Of a DNA stretch of 36,134 nucleotides, positions 7,427-16,657 are shown in pieces. Source of the stretch: an uncultured Actinomycetes bacterium. GTDB taxonomy: Bacteria; Actinomycetota; Actinomycetes; Nanopelagicales; Nanopelagicaceae. The stretch spans positions 1-36,134 of the forward strand of contig CAIMSI010000022.1 of NCBI GenBank assembly GCA_903844115.1, given 5' to 3'. The translations under genes were made by a program, and so were the position numbers. The notes under the pieces were generated by a model. It was not told the origin of the DNA and searched no databases. It saw nothing but the letters and a program-made list of their open reading frames with translations. Each line of letters starts with the position of its first letter. Position 1 is the stretch's first letter.

Positions 7427-9657
7427 TGAGCGAAATCGAGAGTAAAAGCCGGCCCCGTGATACCGATAGAACCACTCGCGTACACCTGTCGGCATTTGAT
7501 CGGTTCAAGTTCCTTATTTTCTTTGGCTTAGTATTTATCACCCTTGTTTGGGCAGAAATGTCCAACAATCCGATCCTAAGTTTCTCCGATTCGGTCAATC
7601 AAAATTTGAGCTCACGTTGGTGGTTGCTTGCCCTCGCCGCAATTGAAGTAATAAGGCAATTACATTTTCTTGCTGCTGAAGTTGTAGCTCCTTATCATGG
7701 CGCCTGGTTAAAGTATTTCTCAGCAGTCGATTCAACTTTAAAGCGTCTCAGTGACTGGAATCGTTTCCGGCTCTCACGTGTTATTAAGTGGCTCCTCTTT
7801 GTATGTTTGATAGCAATCGTTCTAGGGGCTTATTACAAACAAAGCCCTGTGACTGCTCTCTTCTTAGCACCGAAGGCGCTCTGGAGCGCTATGCCAATGC
7901 TCGGTCAATTGGCCTTCGCTGTCTTCTTTGTCCTCATTCAATTTTTCGCAATGTTTTGGTTTCTCAGCAAAGGCGGAATTGATACATATTTCCCCGATGA
8001 TATTCGTACACGGTTTTCAGATGTGTGGGGACAAGATCACGTTCTCAATCGGATTCGAGAAAACTTACTATTCCTTGAATCGCCGGAAGAAATTGAAAAA
8101 CACGGTGGATATGTTCCGGGTGGTCTATTGCTCTGGGGACCTCCGGGAACTGGAAAGACGCTTATGGCCGAATCCATGGCCGGTGAAACGGGCAAGCCAT
8201 TCGTGTTTGTTGACCCAGGTGCTTTTAACAATATGTTTTTCGGAGTTGGCGTACTAAAGGTTAAAAGCCTATTTCGTAAATTACGGAAGCTTGCCCTTCG
8301 CTATGGCGGAGTAGTTGTTTTCTTTGACGAAGCTGACTCACTAGGAAACCGTGGTATCTCCACGCAACAAGGTCGATATGCTCTAAACGACACCTCTTGT
8401 CATGGTGGAAATTATCTTTCTGATGCTGCTACCTCATTGATCGTGCGCGATAGGTTTGTTGCGAACTCAGCTATGGGCGGAGGAGGGGGCATGGGAACTC
8501 TCCAGGCTCTTCTTACTGAATTATCTGGATTGAAAAAGCCAAGAGGTTTCTTTAATCGCGTTGTGCGGCGCACACTTGGGTTACGCCCGAAGTTGCCGCC
8601 GAAGTATCGAATTCTTGTCGTGATGGCAACGAATCTTCCAGAGGCCCTAGATGAAGCTTTACTTCGTCCTGGCCGCATTGATCGTATGTATCGGGTTGGT
8701 TATCCAAGCAAGGCTGGTCGAATTCGTACCTACAACGGTTACCTCGATAAGGTTTCACATCTTCTCAGCGTTGAAGAGGTAGACAAATTAGCGACCATCA
8801 CGCCATATGCAACTGGTGCAACAATCAAGGACACAATAAATGAAGCTTTGATTATCGCTATTCGCGACGGTCGTACCTCGATTACCTTTACAGATGTTAT
8901 TAAGGCAAAACAGCTCAAGGAGCTTGGGCCCGCCGAGGATGTTGAATATATTGAACGTGAACGACATGCAGTTGCGGTTCACGAGGCATGTCATGGTGTT
9001 ATGGCATATCTCATGCGCCACCACATGTCGATTGATTTGGCCACAATCGAAAAAGGTTCCGATTACTTAGGAATGGTTGCTTCGATTCCACCTGATGATC
9101 AGTTCACGCGTTGGCGCACAGAGTATGAAGCCGACATTCTTGTTTCATTGGCCTCTCTTGCCGGAGAACGTATGTTTTTTGACGGGGACAATTCATCCGG
9201 TGTTTCGGGGGACTTGGAAAGTGCTACTACCGTGGCCAGCTTCATGGAAGGTCATTGGGGAATGGGCTCAACAATCAGTTCCCACGCTTCAAACCGTAGA
9301 TTTGAAGTTGGAGCACCTGGGGGCGGCAAAGGAAAAGATGAAGGTGCTCGCGAGCTTCGACATGCACTAGCAGACCGGATTGAGGACAATTTATCTGGGT
9401 TACTAGCCAAGGCCGAGACTGTTCTGAGAGATAACAGATCTAAAGTACTTTCATTGGCGCATGCTTTAGAGATATATAAAACTATTTCTGGAGAGGATGT
9501 CGTTGCGGTGATGGAGGGCGGTAAAGGTCCGCTGGTTGATGGAGCTCCCTATAAGAACGCGGAAAACCTCGATGCCATTGAGAAATATCACGAGGCAACA
9601 GTGACTGCCCATAAGGGACACGAGAAACCTGCGGTTCAGATTCCGACTTTCGGGTAG
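7426..9657 (+). CDS. Divergent membrane FtsH-like AAA+ zinc metalloprotease
   Basis: A 743-residue membrane protein. About four hydrophobic segments occupy the first 185 residues (roughly 29-43, 65-82, 122-137, 159-181), unlike classical FtsH with two segments flanking an external domain. The AAA+ module follows: Walker A GPPGTGKT (238-245), an FtsH-like pore loop (NNMFFGVG), Walker B VVVFFDEAD (296-304) and the second region of homology ending LLRPGRIDR. Two insertions relative to FtsH are visible after DEADSLGNRG and after LLTELSG. The M41 peptidase part is intact: H519-E-A-C-H523 and the third zinc ligand, probably D596 in SGVSGDLESAT. It should unfold and degrade membrane or cytoplasmic substrates using ATP. 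An AGGGG ribosome site (7415-7419) precedes the start. A paralogue of FtsH rather than FtsH itself is the likeliest reading. Confidence 0.9.
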   Translation: MSEIESKSRPRDTDRTTRVHLSAFDRFKFLIFFGLVFITLVWAEMSNNPILSFSDSVNQNLSSRWWLLALAAIEVIRQLHFLAAEVVAPYHGAWLKYFSAVDSTLKRLSDWNRFRLSRVIKWLLFVCLIAIVLGAYYKQSPVTALFLAPKALWSAMPMLGQLAFAVFFVLIQFFAMFWFLSKGGIDTYFPDDIRTRFSDVWGQDHVLNRIRENLLFLESPEEIEKHGGYVPGGLLLWGPPGTGKTLMAESMAGETGKPFVFVDPGAFNNMFFGVGVLKVKSLFRKLRKLALRYGGVVVFFDEADSLGNRGISTQQGRYALNDTSCHGGNYLSDAATSLIVRDRFVANSAMGGGGGMGTLQALLTELSGLKKPRGFFNRVVRRTLGLRPKLPPKYRILVVMATNLPEALDEALLRPGRIDRMYRVGYPSKAGRIRTYNGYLDKVSHLLSVEEVDKLATITPYATGATIKDTINEALIIAIRDGRTSITFTDVIKAKQLKELGPAEDVEYIERERHAVAVHEACHGVMAYLMRHHMSIDLATIEKGSDYLGMVASIPPDDQFTRWRTEYEADILVSLASLAGERMFFDGDNSSGVSGDLESATTVASFMEGHWGMGSTISSHASNRRFEVGAPGGGKGKDEGARELRHALADRIEDNLSGLLAKAETVLRDNRSKVLSLAHALEIYKTISGEDVVAVMEGGKGPLVDGAPYKNAENLDAIEKYHEATVTAHKGHEKPAVQIPTFG

Positions 9658-9666
9658 TCTCTGCTT
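9655..9666 (+). promoter_or_regulatory. Candidate -10 element for leaderless DUF948/alaS transcript
   Basis: TAGTCT (9655-9660) matches the actinobacterial -10 consensus TANNNT. Exactly 6 nt separate it from the ATG at 9667, and no Shine-Dalgarno is present, so transcription would begin at or next to the start codon. The first three bases of the element are also the TAG stop codon of the FtsH-like gene. No convincing -35 is visible. Confidence 0.5.
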
Positions 9667-9945
9667 ATGGGTCCAGGTGGAATAGCAACAATTATTGCCG
9701 CATCTTCTCTGCTGGTAATTGCATTGGCAGTGTCATACACCGTGATTCGAGTTTCCCGTTTAATCGATGAAGTAAAGAAGACAGTCAACAGCGTCAATCG
9801 CATCACTTCTACCGCCGAGGCAATGACGGGCAAGGTAGCCGGTGCAATAAATGGCATTCTAGATAAAGAGAGCAGCGTTATGAAGCTTCTCGGCACACTT
9901 GCGAGTTTTGCTGGTCGACGAAGCTCCAACAAGGACCACGATTAA
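9667..9945 (+). CDS. DUF948-family small membrane protein
   Basis: A 92-residue protein with one N-terminal membrane segment (about residues 5-25, IATIIAASSLLVIALAVSYTV) followed by an amphipathic helical stretch (RLIDEVKKTVNSVNRITSTAE) and a short charged tail. This is the layout of DUF948 proteins, which sit immediately upstream of alaS in many actinobacteria. The biochemical role is unknown. It ends 3 bp before the GTG start of alaS and probably shares its transcript. No ribosome binding site is present before its ATG; see the -10 element just upstream. Confidence 0.85.
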   Translation: MGPGGIATIIAASSLLVIALAVSYTVIRVSRLIDEVKKTVNSVNRITSTAEAMTGKVAGAINGILDKESSVMKLLGTLASFAGRRSSNKDHD

Positions 9946-9948
9946 TCC

Positions 9949-12633
9949 GTGAATTCAGCAGATATACGTTCCAGATGGTTACGCTTTTTCGAAAGCGGCA
10001 ATAGTCAAGGGCTTACTCATACGGTGGTTCCATCGGCCTCACTAATCGCCGATGATCCAAATCTCTTACTTGTTAATGCTGGCATGGTGCCGTTCAAACC
10101 TTATTTTCTAGGTGAAGTTAAACCCCCGTTTGTGCGAGCTACTTCAGTGCAAAAATGTGTGAGAACACTGGATATTGACGAAGTCGGAAAGACAACTCGT
10201 CACGCTTCGTTTTTCCAAATGTGTGGAAACTTTTCCTTCGGAGATTACTTTAAAGAAGGTGCCATCACGATGGCATGGGAATTGCTGACTAAGCCTATTT
10301 CCGAAGGTGGTTACGGATTCCCGGAAGAGCGTTTATGGGTAACTGTCTATTTGAATGATGACGAAGCGGCAGATATTTGGCACGAAAAGGTTGGTGTGCC
10401 TCGCGAACGAATTCAGCGTCGAGGTATGGCAGATAATTTTTGGTCAATGGGTGTTCCAGGACCGTGTGGGCCGTGTTCAGAAATCTATTACGACAGAGGA
10501 CCTGCATACGGCAAAGAAGGCGGGCCAATTGCCGATGAAGATCGTTACATGGAAGTTTGGAATCTGGTTTTCATGCAGAACACTCGGGGCGAGGGCGGAA
10601 GTAAAGACGATTTTCCAATCGTAGGGGAGTTGCCGGCCAAGAGTATCGATACTGGGCTTGGCCTTGAAAGAATGGCTGCCCTCTTGCAAGGCGTTGAAAA
10701 CATTTACGAAATAGATACAACGATGCAAATTCTTAGCAAAGCTTCGGAGTTGTCCGGAGTGAAATATGGTCAAGATAAGAAAAATGACATCGCACTGCGC
10801 GTTGTTGCGGATCATGCTCGTACAGCGATGATGTTAATTGGCGACGGAGTTCTCCCTGGCAATGAGGCACGTGGTTATGTATTGCGCAGAATGATGCGTC
10901 GCACGATTCGAAATATGCGAATTCTCGGGGCTCCCGATCACAACACCTCAGAACTGATTACGGCGGCAATTGGAGCAATGGGGCCTCAGTACCCAGAAAT
11001 CATCACTGACTCTAAAAGAATTATGGATGTGGCGGTAGGAGAAGAAGATTCGTTTTTGCAAACTCTGAAATCTGGAACTCAAATTTTCGATGTAGCAGTC
11101 GGCGATGTCCAAAAAACTAAGAGCGCGAAATTGACTGGCGATACTGTCTTCAAGCTTCACGACACATATGGGTTCCCGTTTGACCTGACTCTGGAAATGG
11201 CGACCGAGCAAGGGCTTAACGTTGATGAAGAAGGTTTCCGTCGCTTGATGAAGGAACAAAAAGATCGAGCGAAAGCGGATGCAAGGTCCAAAAAGACTGG
11301 GCATGCTGACGTAAGTGAATTCCGCAAAATATTTGACACTGTCGGTGCGACAGACTTCTTGGGATACTCAGAAATATCGGCTGAAGCAACGCTGAAAGCA
11401 ATTCTTGTTGACGGTAAAAGTGTGCAAGAAGCTCGAGTAGATGAAGATGTAGAAATTATTTTAGATAGAACACCTTTCTATGCTGAAGGCGGCGGTCAGC
11501 TTGCCGATGGCGGTCTCATCACTCTTGCTAACGGGGCAGTCATCGAGATTGATGATGTCCAAAAACCTCTGCCTGGTTTATTTGTGCATCGAGGACGAGT
11601 AATTAGTGGAGCAGCTACAAGCAACACTTCAGTTTTGGCGACTATTGATAACGAGCGTAGATTGGCAATTTCCAGGGCTCATACTGCAACGCATATGGTG
11701 CATAAGGCGTTTCGTGAAATCCTAGGGGAAACTGCAACCCAGGCTGGTTCGGAAAATGCTCCCGGTCGCTTCCGTTTTGATTTTCCTTCGTCCGGAACGC
11801 TACCGCTCTCAGTCATGCACGATGTTGAAGATCGAGTTAATTTATTATTGATTCAGAACCTTTCAGTTACGGCGCAAGAGATGACACAACCAGAAGCCAA
11901 GGCCATTGGAGCAATGGCACTATTTGGCGAGAAGTACGGCGACACAGTACGAGTGGTGAGTGTGGGTGACTGGGCTCGTGAATTGTGCGGGGGTACACAC
12001 GTGAGCTCTTCAGCAGAACTTGGTTTAGTCAAACTTCTTGGTGAATCATCAATTGGTGCCGGGGTTCGCCGAGTAGAAGCACTAGTTGGTTTTGATGCCT
12101 TCAATTTCCTTGCGAAGGAACATGTGCTTCTCAACTCACTTACTGAAATTATTAAAGGGGCTCGAGTCGAAGATCTTCCAGAGAGAATTTCTGACTTGCT
12201 TGAGAAAATGAAGAGTATTGAAAAGGAGTTGGCTACTCTCAAATCCGCGCAGGCTTTGGCAGGATCTGCGGCCCTTCTTGATTCAGCTGAACTACATGAA
12301 GGAATCACTGTAATTTTCCAACAAATTGCCCAAGGTATTTCAGGTGATGATATGCGCACCATTGCTCTTGATTTGCGTAACCGTAATCCGAAGAGTGTCG
12401 TAGGACTTCTATCGGAGAACGATGAAAAGGTGACCTTAGTTGTTGCTGTCTCCGATGGTGCTCGCGAAGTCGGAATAAAAGCAGGCGCGCTAGTTAAAGT
12501 AGGTTCTGTGATTCTCGGCGGAGGCGGCGGTGGAAAAGATGATTTTGCTCAAGGTGGTGGAGTAACTCCGGCAAATATCGATGATGCTATTCGTGAGATG
12601 AAGGCAGCTCTGCGGTCAACAGTAGGTAAATAA
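9949..12633 (+). CDS. alaS: Alanyl-tRNA synthetase
   Basis: Full-length AlaRS of 894 residues. The class II catalytic core carries [26 protein letters not shown] and [25 protein letters not shown] tRNA-recognition helical domain follows. The editing domain has its zinc ligands intact: H578-T-A-T-H582 and C680-G-G-T-H684, so mischarged Ser/Gly-tRNA-Ala should be cleared. The C-terminal DHHA1/C-Ala domain ends in the glycine-rich loop [15 protein letters not shown]. The start is a GTG at 9949, 3 bp after the DUF948 stop, giving the family N-terminus ([15 protein letters not shown]). The TAA stop overlaps the ruvX ATG by one base. Confidence 0.98.
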   Translation: MNSADIRSRWLRFFESGNSQGLTHTVVPSASLIADDPNLLLVNAGMVPFKPYFLGEVKPPFVRATSVQKCVRTLDIDEVGKTTRHASFFQMCGNFSFGDYFKEGAITMAWELLTKPISEGGYGFPEERLWVTVYLNDDEAADIWHEKVGVPRERIQRRGMADNFWSMGVPGPCGPCSEIYYDRGPAYGKEGGPIADEDRYMEVWNLVFMQNTRGEGGSKDDFPIVGELPAKSIDTGLGLERMAALLQGVENIYEIDTTMQILSKASELSGVKYGQDKKNDIALRVVADHARTAMMLIGDGVLPGNEARGYVLRRMMRRTIRNMRILGAPDHNTSELITAAIGAMGPQYPEIITDSKRIMDVAVGEEDSFLQTLKSGTQIFDVAVGDVQKTKSAKLTGDTVFKLHDTYGFPFDLTLEMATEQGLNVDEEGFRRLMKEQKDRAKADARSKKTGHADVSEFRKIFDTVGATDFLGYSEISAEATLKAILVDGKSVQEARVDEDVEIILDRTPFYAEGGGQLADGGLITLANGAVIEIDDVQKPLPGLFVHRGRVISGAATSNTSVLATIDNERRLAISRAHTATHMVHKAFREILGETATQAGSENAPGRFRFDFPSSGTLPLSVMHDVEDRVNLLLIQNLSVTAQEMTQPEAKAIGAMALFGEKYGDTVRVVSVGDWARELCGGTHVSSSAELGLVKLLGESSIGAGVRRVEALVGFDAFNFLAKEHVLLNSLTEIIKGARVEDLPERISDLLEKMKSIEKELATLKSAQALAGSAALLDSAELHEGITVIFQQIAQGISGDDMRTIALDLRNRNPKSVVGLLSENDEKVTLVVAVSDGAREVGIKAGALVKVGSVILGGGGGGKDDFAQGGGVTPANIDDAIREMKAALRSTVGK

Positions 12634-13070
12634 TGCCTACAGTAGCGAAGGGACGCAGACTCGCTTTTGATTATGGTGATGTGCGTATTGGTGTTGCGCT
12701 CTCAGATGCTTCAGGGTTATTAGCAACTCCGTACGGGGTAATTTTGACGATGCAAGATCCTCTTGCGGCCATACGTAAGATTGTTGAAGAGTTTGAGCCT
12801 ATCTATTTTGCTGTCGGAATCCCGCGTCACCTTTCCGGCAACCCAAGTGCAAAAATGGATTCAGTGGAAGAATTTATTACAACCCTTGAGTCAAATTTTT
12901 CGATACCAATTGTGAGAATTGATGAACGACTGAGCACCATTTCGGCGGCGCGTAGTCTTCGGGATTCCGGTAAGAATGCAAAAGATTCCAAAAGCTTGAT
13001 TGATGCAGCAGCTGCGGCGACAATTCTTGAAATAGCCCTCGCACAGGAAAAGCAGAACTCTGATGAGTAA
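12633..13070 (+). CDS. ruvX: RuvX/YqgF-family RNase H-fold nuclease
   Basis: A 145-residue RNase H-fold protein. The first acidic catalytic residue lies in AFDYGDVRIGVALSD (D13), followed by the family signatures YFAVGIPRHLSGNPS, RIDERLSTISA and the C-terminal DAAAAATIL. YqgF/RuvX proteins act in 16S rRNA 5'-end processing and/or as putative Holliday junction resolvases. The gene overlaps alaS by one base and mltG by eight, the usual actinobacterial alaS-ruvX-mltG-aroE arrangement. Confidence 0.95.
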   Translation: MPTVAKGRRLAFDYGDVRIGVALSDASGLLATPYGVILTMQDPLAAIRKIVEEFEPIYFAVGIPRHLSGNPSAKMDSVEEFITTLESNFSIPIVRIDERLSTISAARSLRDSGKNAKDSKSLIDAAAAATILEIALAQEKQNSDE

Positions 13071-14076
13071 TCGCAGCGCTGTAAGGCCGTATGTTTTGGC
13101 AGCGCTTTTTGTAGCTCTCGGCTTTAGTATTTTCACAGCAACGCGTCCCACGCATGAATTTCCAAGTAACGCGCCCGGAAAAGAAGTAATTGTCCTTGTT
13201 TCAGATGGCGAAACTGGAAGTTCAATCGGTATGGATTTGGCCAGGCTCGGTGTAATTAAGGAGTCATCTACATTCCTGACTCTAGCAAATCGAGACCGCA
13301 GGGCCGTTGGCATCTCGCCAGGTAGCCACCGAATCTCCACCCACATGACATCCACGCAAGCTCTAGATCAATTACTAGACCGCAAACGTTTTACTCATTT
13401 GGTTAATATCCTAGAGGGCTCAACTTTTTCGGATGTATTAAAGATAGTTTCAAAAGATCCCAATATTGTTGGCGTAAAAGCACGTTCCCTAAAGTCAGTA
13501 AAACCCCCACTCAATAATGTCGGAAATAGTTTGGAGGGTCAGCTTTTCCCTGCTTCGTATTCATTCGCTCAGGGAACATCTTTATCCCAAGCAGTACAAA
13601 GTATGTTAGATAAATTTTCAACACAGATTGCAACCACTGATCTTGCAAAAGGTTATTTGAAATACACGCCCTATCAAGTGCTCACCATTGCCTCCATGGT
13701 CCAAATCGAAGGCGATCCGACGGACTACGAGAAAGTGGCTGGGGTTATTTACAATAGGTTGCGCATCGGAATGGCACTTCAATTGAATTCAACTGTGCAA
13801 TATGCAGCTGGATTGCGGGGACAGATTGGACTTTCAGCGGCAGCGACCAAGATTGACTCACGCTACAACACCTACAAATACACGGGTTTACCACCAACCC
13901 CAATATCAAATCCAGGGATCCCTGCAATCCGAGCTGCACTTCACCCGGCGGTACACGATTACCTGTATTTCATAACCGTAAAACCGCACGACACTAGATT
14001 TACGAAGGATTACACTCAGTTTGAAAATTGGGTAACCGAGTACAACAAAAATCGAGCAGCGGGGCTATTTAAATGA
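13063..14076 (+). CDS. mltG: Endolytic murein transglycosylase MltG (YceG-like)
   Basis: A 337-residue membrane-anchored cell-wall enzyme that cleaves nascent glycan strands and limits their length. There is one N-terminal membrane segment (about residues 9-27, YVLAALFVALGFSIFTA) and an extracellular LysM-like region (about 45-105). The YceG catalytic domain has the putative catalytic E216 in SMVQIEGDPTDYEKVAGVIYNRL, and the conserved block TGLPPTPISNPGIPAI. It overlaps ruvX by 8 bp and aroE by 4 bp. Confidence 0.95.
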   Translation: MSNRSAVRPYVLAALFVALGFSIFTATRPTHEFPSNAPGKEVIVLVSDGETGSSIGMDLARLGVIKESSTFLTLANRDRRAVGISPGSHRISTHMTSTQALDQLLDRKRFTHLVNILEGSTFSDVLKIVSKDPNIVGVKARSLKSVKPPLNNVGNSLEGQLFPASYSFAQGTSLSQAVQSMLDKFSTQIATTDLAKGYLKYTPYQVLTIASMVQIEGDPTDYEKVAGVIYNRLRIGMALQLNSTVQYAAGLRGQIGLSAAATKIDSRYNTYKYTGLPPTPISNPGIPAIRAALHPAVHDYLYFITVKPHDTRFTKDYTQFENWVTEYNKNRAAGLFK

Positions 14077-14873
14077 TGAAAGCAGCAGTACTCGGTTCAC
14101 CTATTCAGCATTCACTTTCACCCTTCATTCATAACCGCGCTTATGAAATTCTCGGAGTTGAGGGACAGTACGAAAAATTTGATGTTAACGCCGAACAAAT
14201 TGCAGAATTCCTAACTTCCAAGCGACTTGATGACTGGATGGGATTTTCCCTGACGATGCCATTAAAGGAAGTGGTGCTGGGTTTGGGATTCGATGTTGAT
14301 GTTCGAGCCAGAAAGATTCACTCGGTCAACACTCTTCTGCGTGTGGGGAATTCTTATAAAGCTTTATCTACCGATGTTTTAGCCTTCGATCGAATCCTTG
14401 ATGGAATTGAATTCAGTAAAGTTGCAATAATTGGTGGAGGCGGAACGGCAAGAGCGGCTCTCGGGGCTCTTGATGGCCGGATAGGTGAAGTGACTCTTCT
14501 CCAGAGAAGTGCAAAAAGAAATGACGTACTCACCGGATGCGTTGACACCACAAAACTTGATTTTTGCTCCATGCAAACCTCACTTGAATCCTTTGATTTA
14601 GTAATCTCAACCACACCGTCTGGCGCCTCGGATATTTTGGCACCATCGATTCCCAAATCACCAGGGACTCTCATTGAAGCCTTGTACAAACCTTGGCCCA
14701 CGTTAATTTCGCAAACGTGGACAAGTTCTGGCGGCCGGGTCATACACGGATTAGATCTTCTTGTTGAACAGGCTCTGGATCAAGTCCAATTGATGACAAG
14801 CCGTTCCTTTGACTATACGTCGATGCGCAAAACTCTTTTAGCAGATGTTCTGGAGCATAACTCAAGCCTCTAA
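14073..14873 (+). CDS. aroE: Shikimate dehydrogenase
   Basis: NADPH-dependent reduction of 3-dehydroshikimate to shikimate, step four of the chorismate pathway; 266 residues. Shikimate-binding serines lie in HSLSP (14, 16). The catalytic lysine is K65 in LTMPLK (usually T-x-P-H/L-K) and the partner aspartate D101 in STDVLAF. The Rossmann nucleotide loop is IIGGGGTARAAL (about 119-130). The start ATG at 14073 overlaps the mltG stop (ATGA); an ATG at 14076 is the alternative. It is separated from the other aro genes by the prepilin peptidase gene. Confidence 0.95.
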   Translation: MMKAAVLGSPIQHSLSPFIHNRAYEILGVEGQYEKFDVNAEQIAEFLTSKRLDDWMGFSLTMPLKEVVLGLGFDVDVRARKIHSVNTLLRVGNSYKALSTDVLAFDRILDGIEFSKVAIIGGGGTARAALGALDGRIGEVTLLQRSAKRNDVLTGCVDTTKLDFCSMQTSLESFDLVISTTPSGASDILAPSIPKSPGTLIEALYKPWPTLISQTWTSSGGRVIHGLDLLVEQALDQVQLMTSRSFDYTSMRKTLLADVLEHNSSL

Positions 14874-14904
14874 GAACTTGTGATTGTTGGCTTTCACACG
14901 AAGT

Positions 14905-14916
14905 TACTCTGCTGGA
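14905..14916 (+). promoter_or_regulatory. Candidate -10 element for leaderless prepilin peptidase transcript
   Basis: TACTCT (14905-14910) fits TANNNT and lies 6 nt before the ATG at 14917. TTGTTG at 14884-14889 could serve as a -35 with a 15-bp spacer. No Shine-Dalgarno precedes this ATG. The placement supports both the start choice and a leaderless mRNA. Confidence 0.5.
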
Positions 14917-15327
14917 ATGAATCAAGCCGTAATAATTTTATTCGGGACGTTATTTTCATATACCGATCTCAAGCGCCATGTTATCCCGAATAGATTTCTG
15001 GCTCTGATGCTCCTCGTAATCCTTTTTAAGATGATTTTTACTCACGAATTGCAGCAACATCTCGTCTTTGGCTTATCAGCAATTTCTGCCTTAACAATCT
15101 TCCAGTGGATATCGGGAGGTGTTGTTGGGATGGGGGATATTAAGTACCTTGCTCTGCTCAGTCTTCTGATTGGGTCATTCACAGTTTTTGTGAAGGGTCT
15201 TGAGTATTCATTCATTGCCGCTTCAATCATGGCCCTTGTCGTATTCATTCATACCAGTTCAATAAAGGCATCAATCCCTTTGGCTCCGCCTATTAGCTTG
15301 GGATTCTTACTGGCGTTAATTATTTAG
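14917..15327 (+). CDS. Minimal A24 prepilin peptidase (CpaA/TadV-like)
   Basis: A 136-residue multi-pass membrane protein with both catalytic aspartates of A24 peptidases: D17 in YTDLKRHVIPN and D74 in GMGDIKYLA. It lacks the N-terminal methyltransferase domain of PilD, so it is a CpaA/TadV-type enzyme that would cleave leader peptides of type IV or Flp pilins. No pilin or pilus gene is present in the window. The frame stays open to TTG at 14884; the ATG at 14917 is preferred because it begins immediately before the first hydrophobic segment and has a correctly spaced -10. A prepilin peptidase beside aroE/aroC is a conserved actinobacterial arrangement. Confidence 0.88.
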   Translation: MNQAVIILFGTLFSYTDLKRHVIPNRFLALMLLVILFKMIFTHELQQHLVFGLSAISALTIFQWISGGVVGMGDIKYLALLSLLIGSFTVFVKGLEYSFIAASIMALVVFIHTSSIKASIPLAPPISLGFLLALII

Positions 15328-15338
15328 TTCCCCATTAG

Positions 15339-15404
15339 TCTCGCAAGGTTCTCGCAAGGTTCCCGCAAGGTTCCCGCAAGGTTCCCGCAAGGTTCTCGCA
15401 ATGA
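15339..15404. repeat. 11-bp tandem array, six units
   Basis: Consecutive 11-bp units TCTCGCAAGGT (15339-15349, 15350-15360), TCCCGCAAGGT (15361-15371, 15372-15382, 15383-15393) and a degenerate sixth TCTCGCAATGA (15394-15404). They occupy nearly half of the 140-bp gap between the prepilin peptidase and aroC and end 63 bp before the aroC ATG. The period is close to one DNA helical turn. There are no spacers, so it is not a CRISPR. The rest of the gap holds a TGCA-AATA-TGCA dyad (15405-15416) and the strong aroC ribosome site. Confidence 0.95.
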
Positions 15405-15467
15405 TGCAAATATGCAACGAGATAGGGATGATTTCTGCAAGAATAGCCCTCTAGATTTGGAGGAATC

Positions 15468-16652
15468 ATGTTGCGTTGGTTGACTGCTGGTGAATCGCAT
15501 GGTCCTGCACTTTCAGCAATTATTGAAGGGCTTCCGTCTCATGTGCAGATTACATCTGCCCAAATCGATTCAGATTTGCAGCGAAGGCGCCTTGGTTATG
15601 GAAGAGGAGCGCGACAGAATTTCGAGGCTGATGTAGTCACAATTCTTGGAGGAATCAGACACGGGCAATCACAAGGTGGCCCGATTTCGATACAAGTGGG
15701 AAATTCGGAATGGCCAAAGTGGGAAAAGGTGATGTCAGCTGATCCTGTAGATTCGCAAGTATTAGAAGCACTTGCACGAAATGCTCCACTCACAAGGCCC
15801 CGGCCTGGACATGCAGATCTTGTAGGCATGCAGAAATACGATTTTGATGATGCACGCCCCATTCTTGAACGTGCAAGTGCGCGCGAAACTGCGGCGCGCG
15901 TTGCACTGGGTGCAGTTGCTAGAGCATTCTTAGAACAATCGATAGGTGTGCAAATAGCGTCACATGTTATTTCTATTGGCGCTGTTGAGATACCGGAAGA
16001 TTTCCCAACTCCTGGATTTGATCAAAGAGCACGAATTGACGCAGATCTAGTGCGTTGCGCCGATCCTGTTACGAGTGCCAAAATGATTGTGGAAATTGAT
16101 GCTGCTCATGCCGATGGTGACACTCTTGGAGGAGTTGTCGAAATTCTTGCGTATAACCTTCCTCCCGGTTTAGGTTCGCACACTCATTGGGATCGACGAC
16201 TAGATGCCAGGCTTGCTGGTGCAATGATGGGTATCCAAGCCATAAAGGGCGTAGAGCTAGGCGACGGATTTCGCACGGCCAAACGACGGGGTTCAGTTGC
16301 TCATGATGAAATAGAGCCAGGAATCCACGGAAAGATTGTGCGTCGAACAGATCGCGCTGGAGGTACTGAAGGCGGAATGACCAACGGTGAGATATTGCGA
16401 GTGCGAGCAGCCATGAAGCCTATTTCTACAGTGCCGCGCGCATTAGACACGATCGATGTAACTACTGGCGAGCCGGCTAAAGCAATTAACCAACGCTCAG
16501 ATGTTTGCGCTGTTCCGGCGTCAGCAATTGTCGCTGAGGCAATGTGCGCCTTAGTTTTAGCAGATGCGGTTTTGGAAAAATTTGGTGGCGATTCAGTCGG
16601 GGAAACAAAGCGCAATTTTGAGTCGTATATGGCCCACTTGCGGATTAAGTAG
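15468..16652 (+). CDS. aroC: Chorismate synthase
   Basis: FMN-dependent lyase that converts 5-enolpyruvylshikimate-3-phosphate to chorismate; 394 residues, typical length. Family signatures: [16 protein letters not shown] (start), [52 protein letters not shown], and [22 protein letters not shown]. The start has one of the best ribosome sites in the window (GGAGG, 15459-15463, 4 nt before ATG). It heads the aroC-aroK-aroB-aroQ group and, with the tandem array just upstream, probably marks a transcription start. Confidence 0.98.
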   Translation: MLRWLTAGESHGPALSAIIEGLPSHVQITSAQIDSDLQRRRLGYGRGARQNFEADVVTILGGIRHGQSQGGPISIQVGNSEWPKWEKVMSADPVDSQVLEALARNAPLTRPRPGHADLVGMQKYDFDDARPILERASARETAARVALGAVARAFLEQSIGVQIASHVISIGAVEIPEDFPTPGFDQRARIDADLVRCADPVTSAKMIVEIDAAHADGDTLGGVVEILAYNLPPGLGSHTHWDRRLDARLAGAMMGIQAIKGVELGDGFRTAKRRGSVAHDEIEPGIHGKIVRRTDRAGGTEGGMTNGEILRVRAAMKPISTVPRALDTIDVTTGEPAKAINQRSDVCAVPASAIVAEAMCALVLADAVLEKFGGDSVGETKRNFESYMAHLRIK

Positions 16653-16657
16653 TTTTT

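Noticed and set aside
11853-12362. 169-codon open frame antisense to alaS
   Set aside because: Serine/arginine-rich translation typical of a reverse-frame shadow; it lies opposite the conserved AlaRS editing and C-terminal domains.
14884-14916. TTG at 14884 as the prepilin peptidase start
   Set aside because: The extra residues are not hydrophobic and no ribosome site precedes it; the ATG at 14917 directly precedes the first membrane helix and has a well-spaced -10.
15339-15404. Tandem array as a CRISPR
   Set aside because: Units are 11 bp and contiguous, with no unique spacers and no cas genes nearby.
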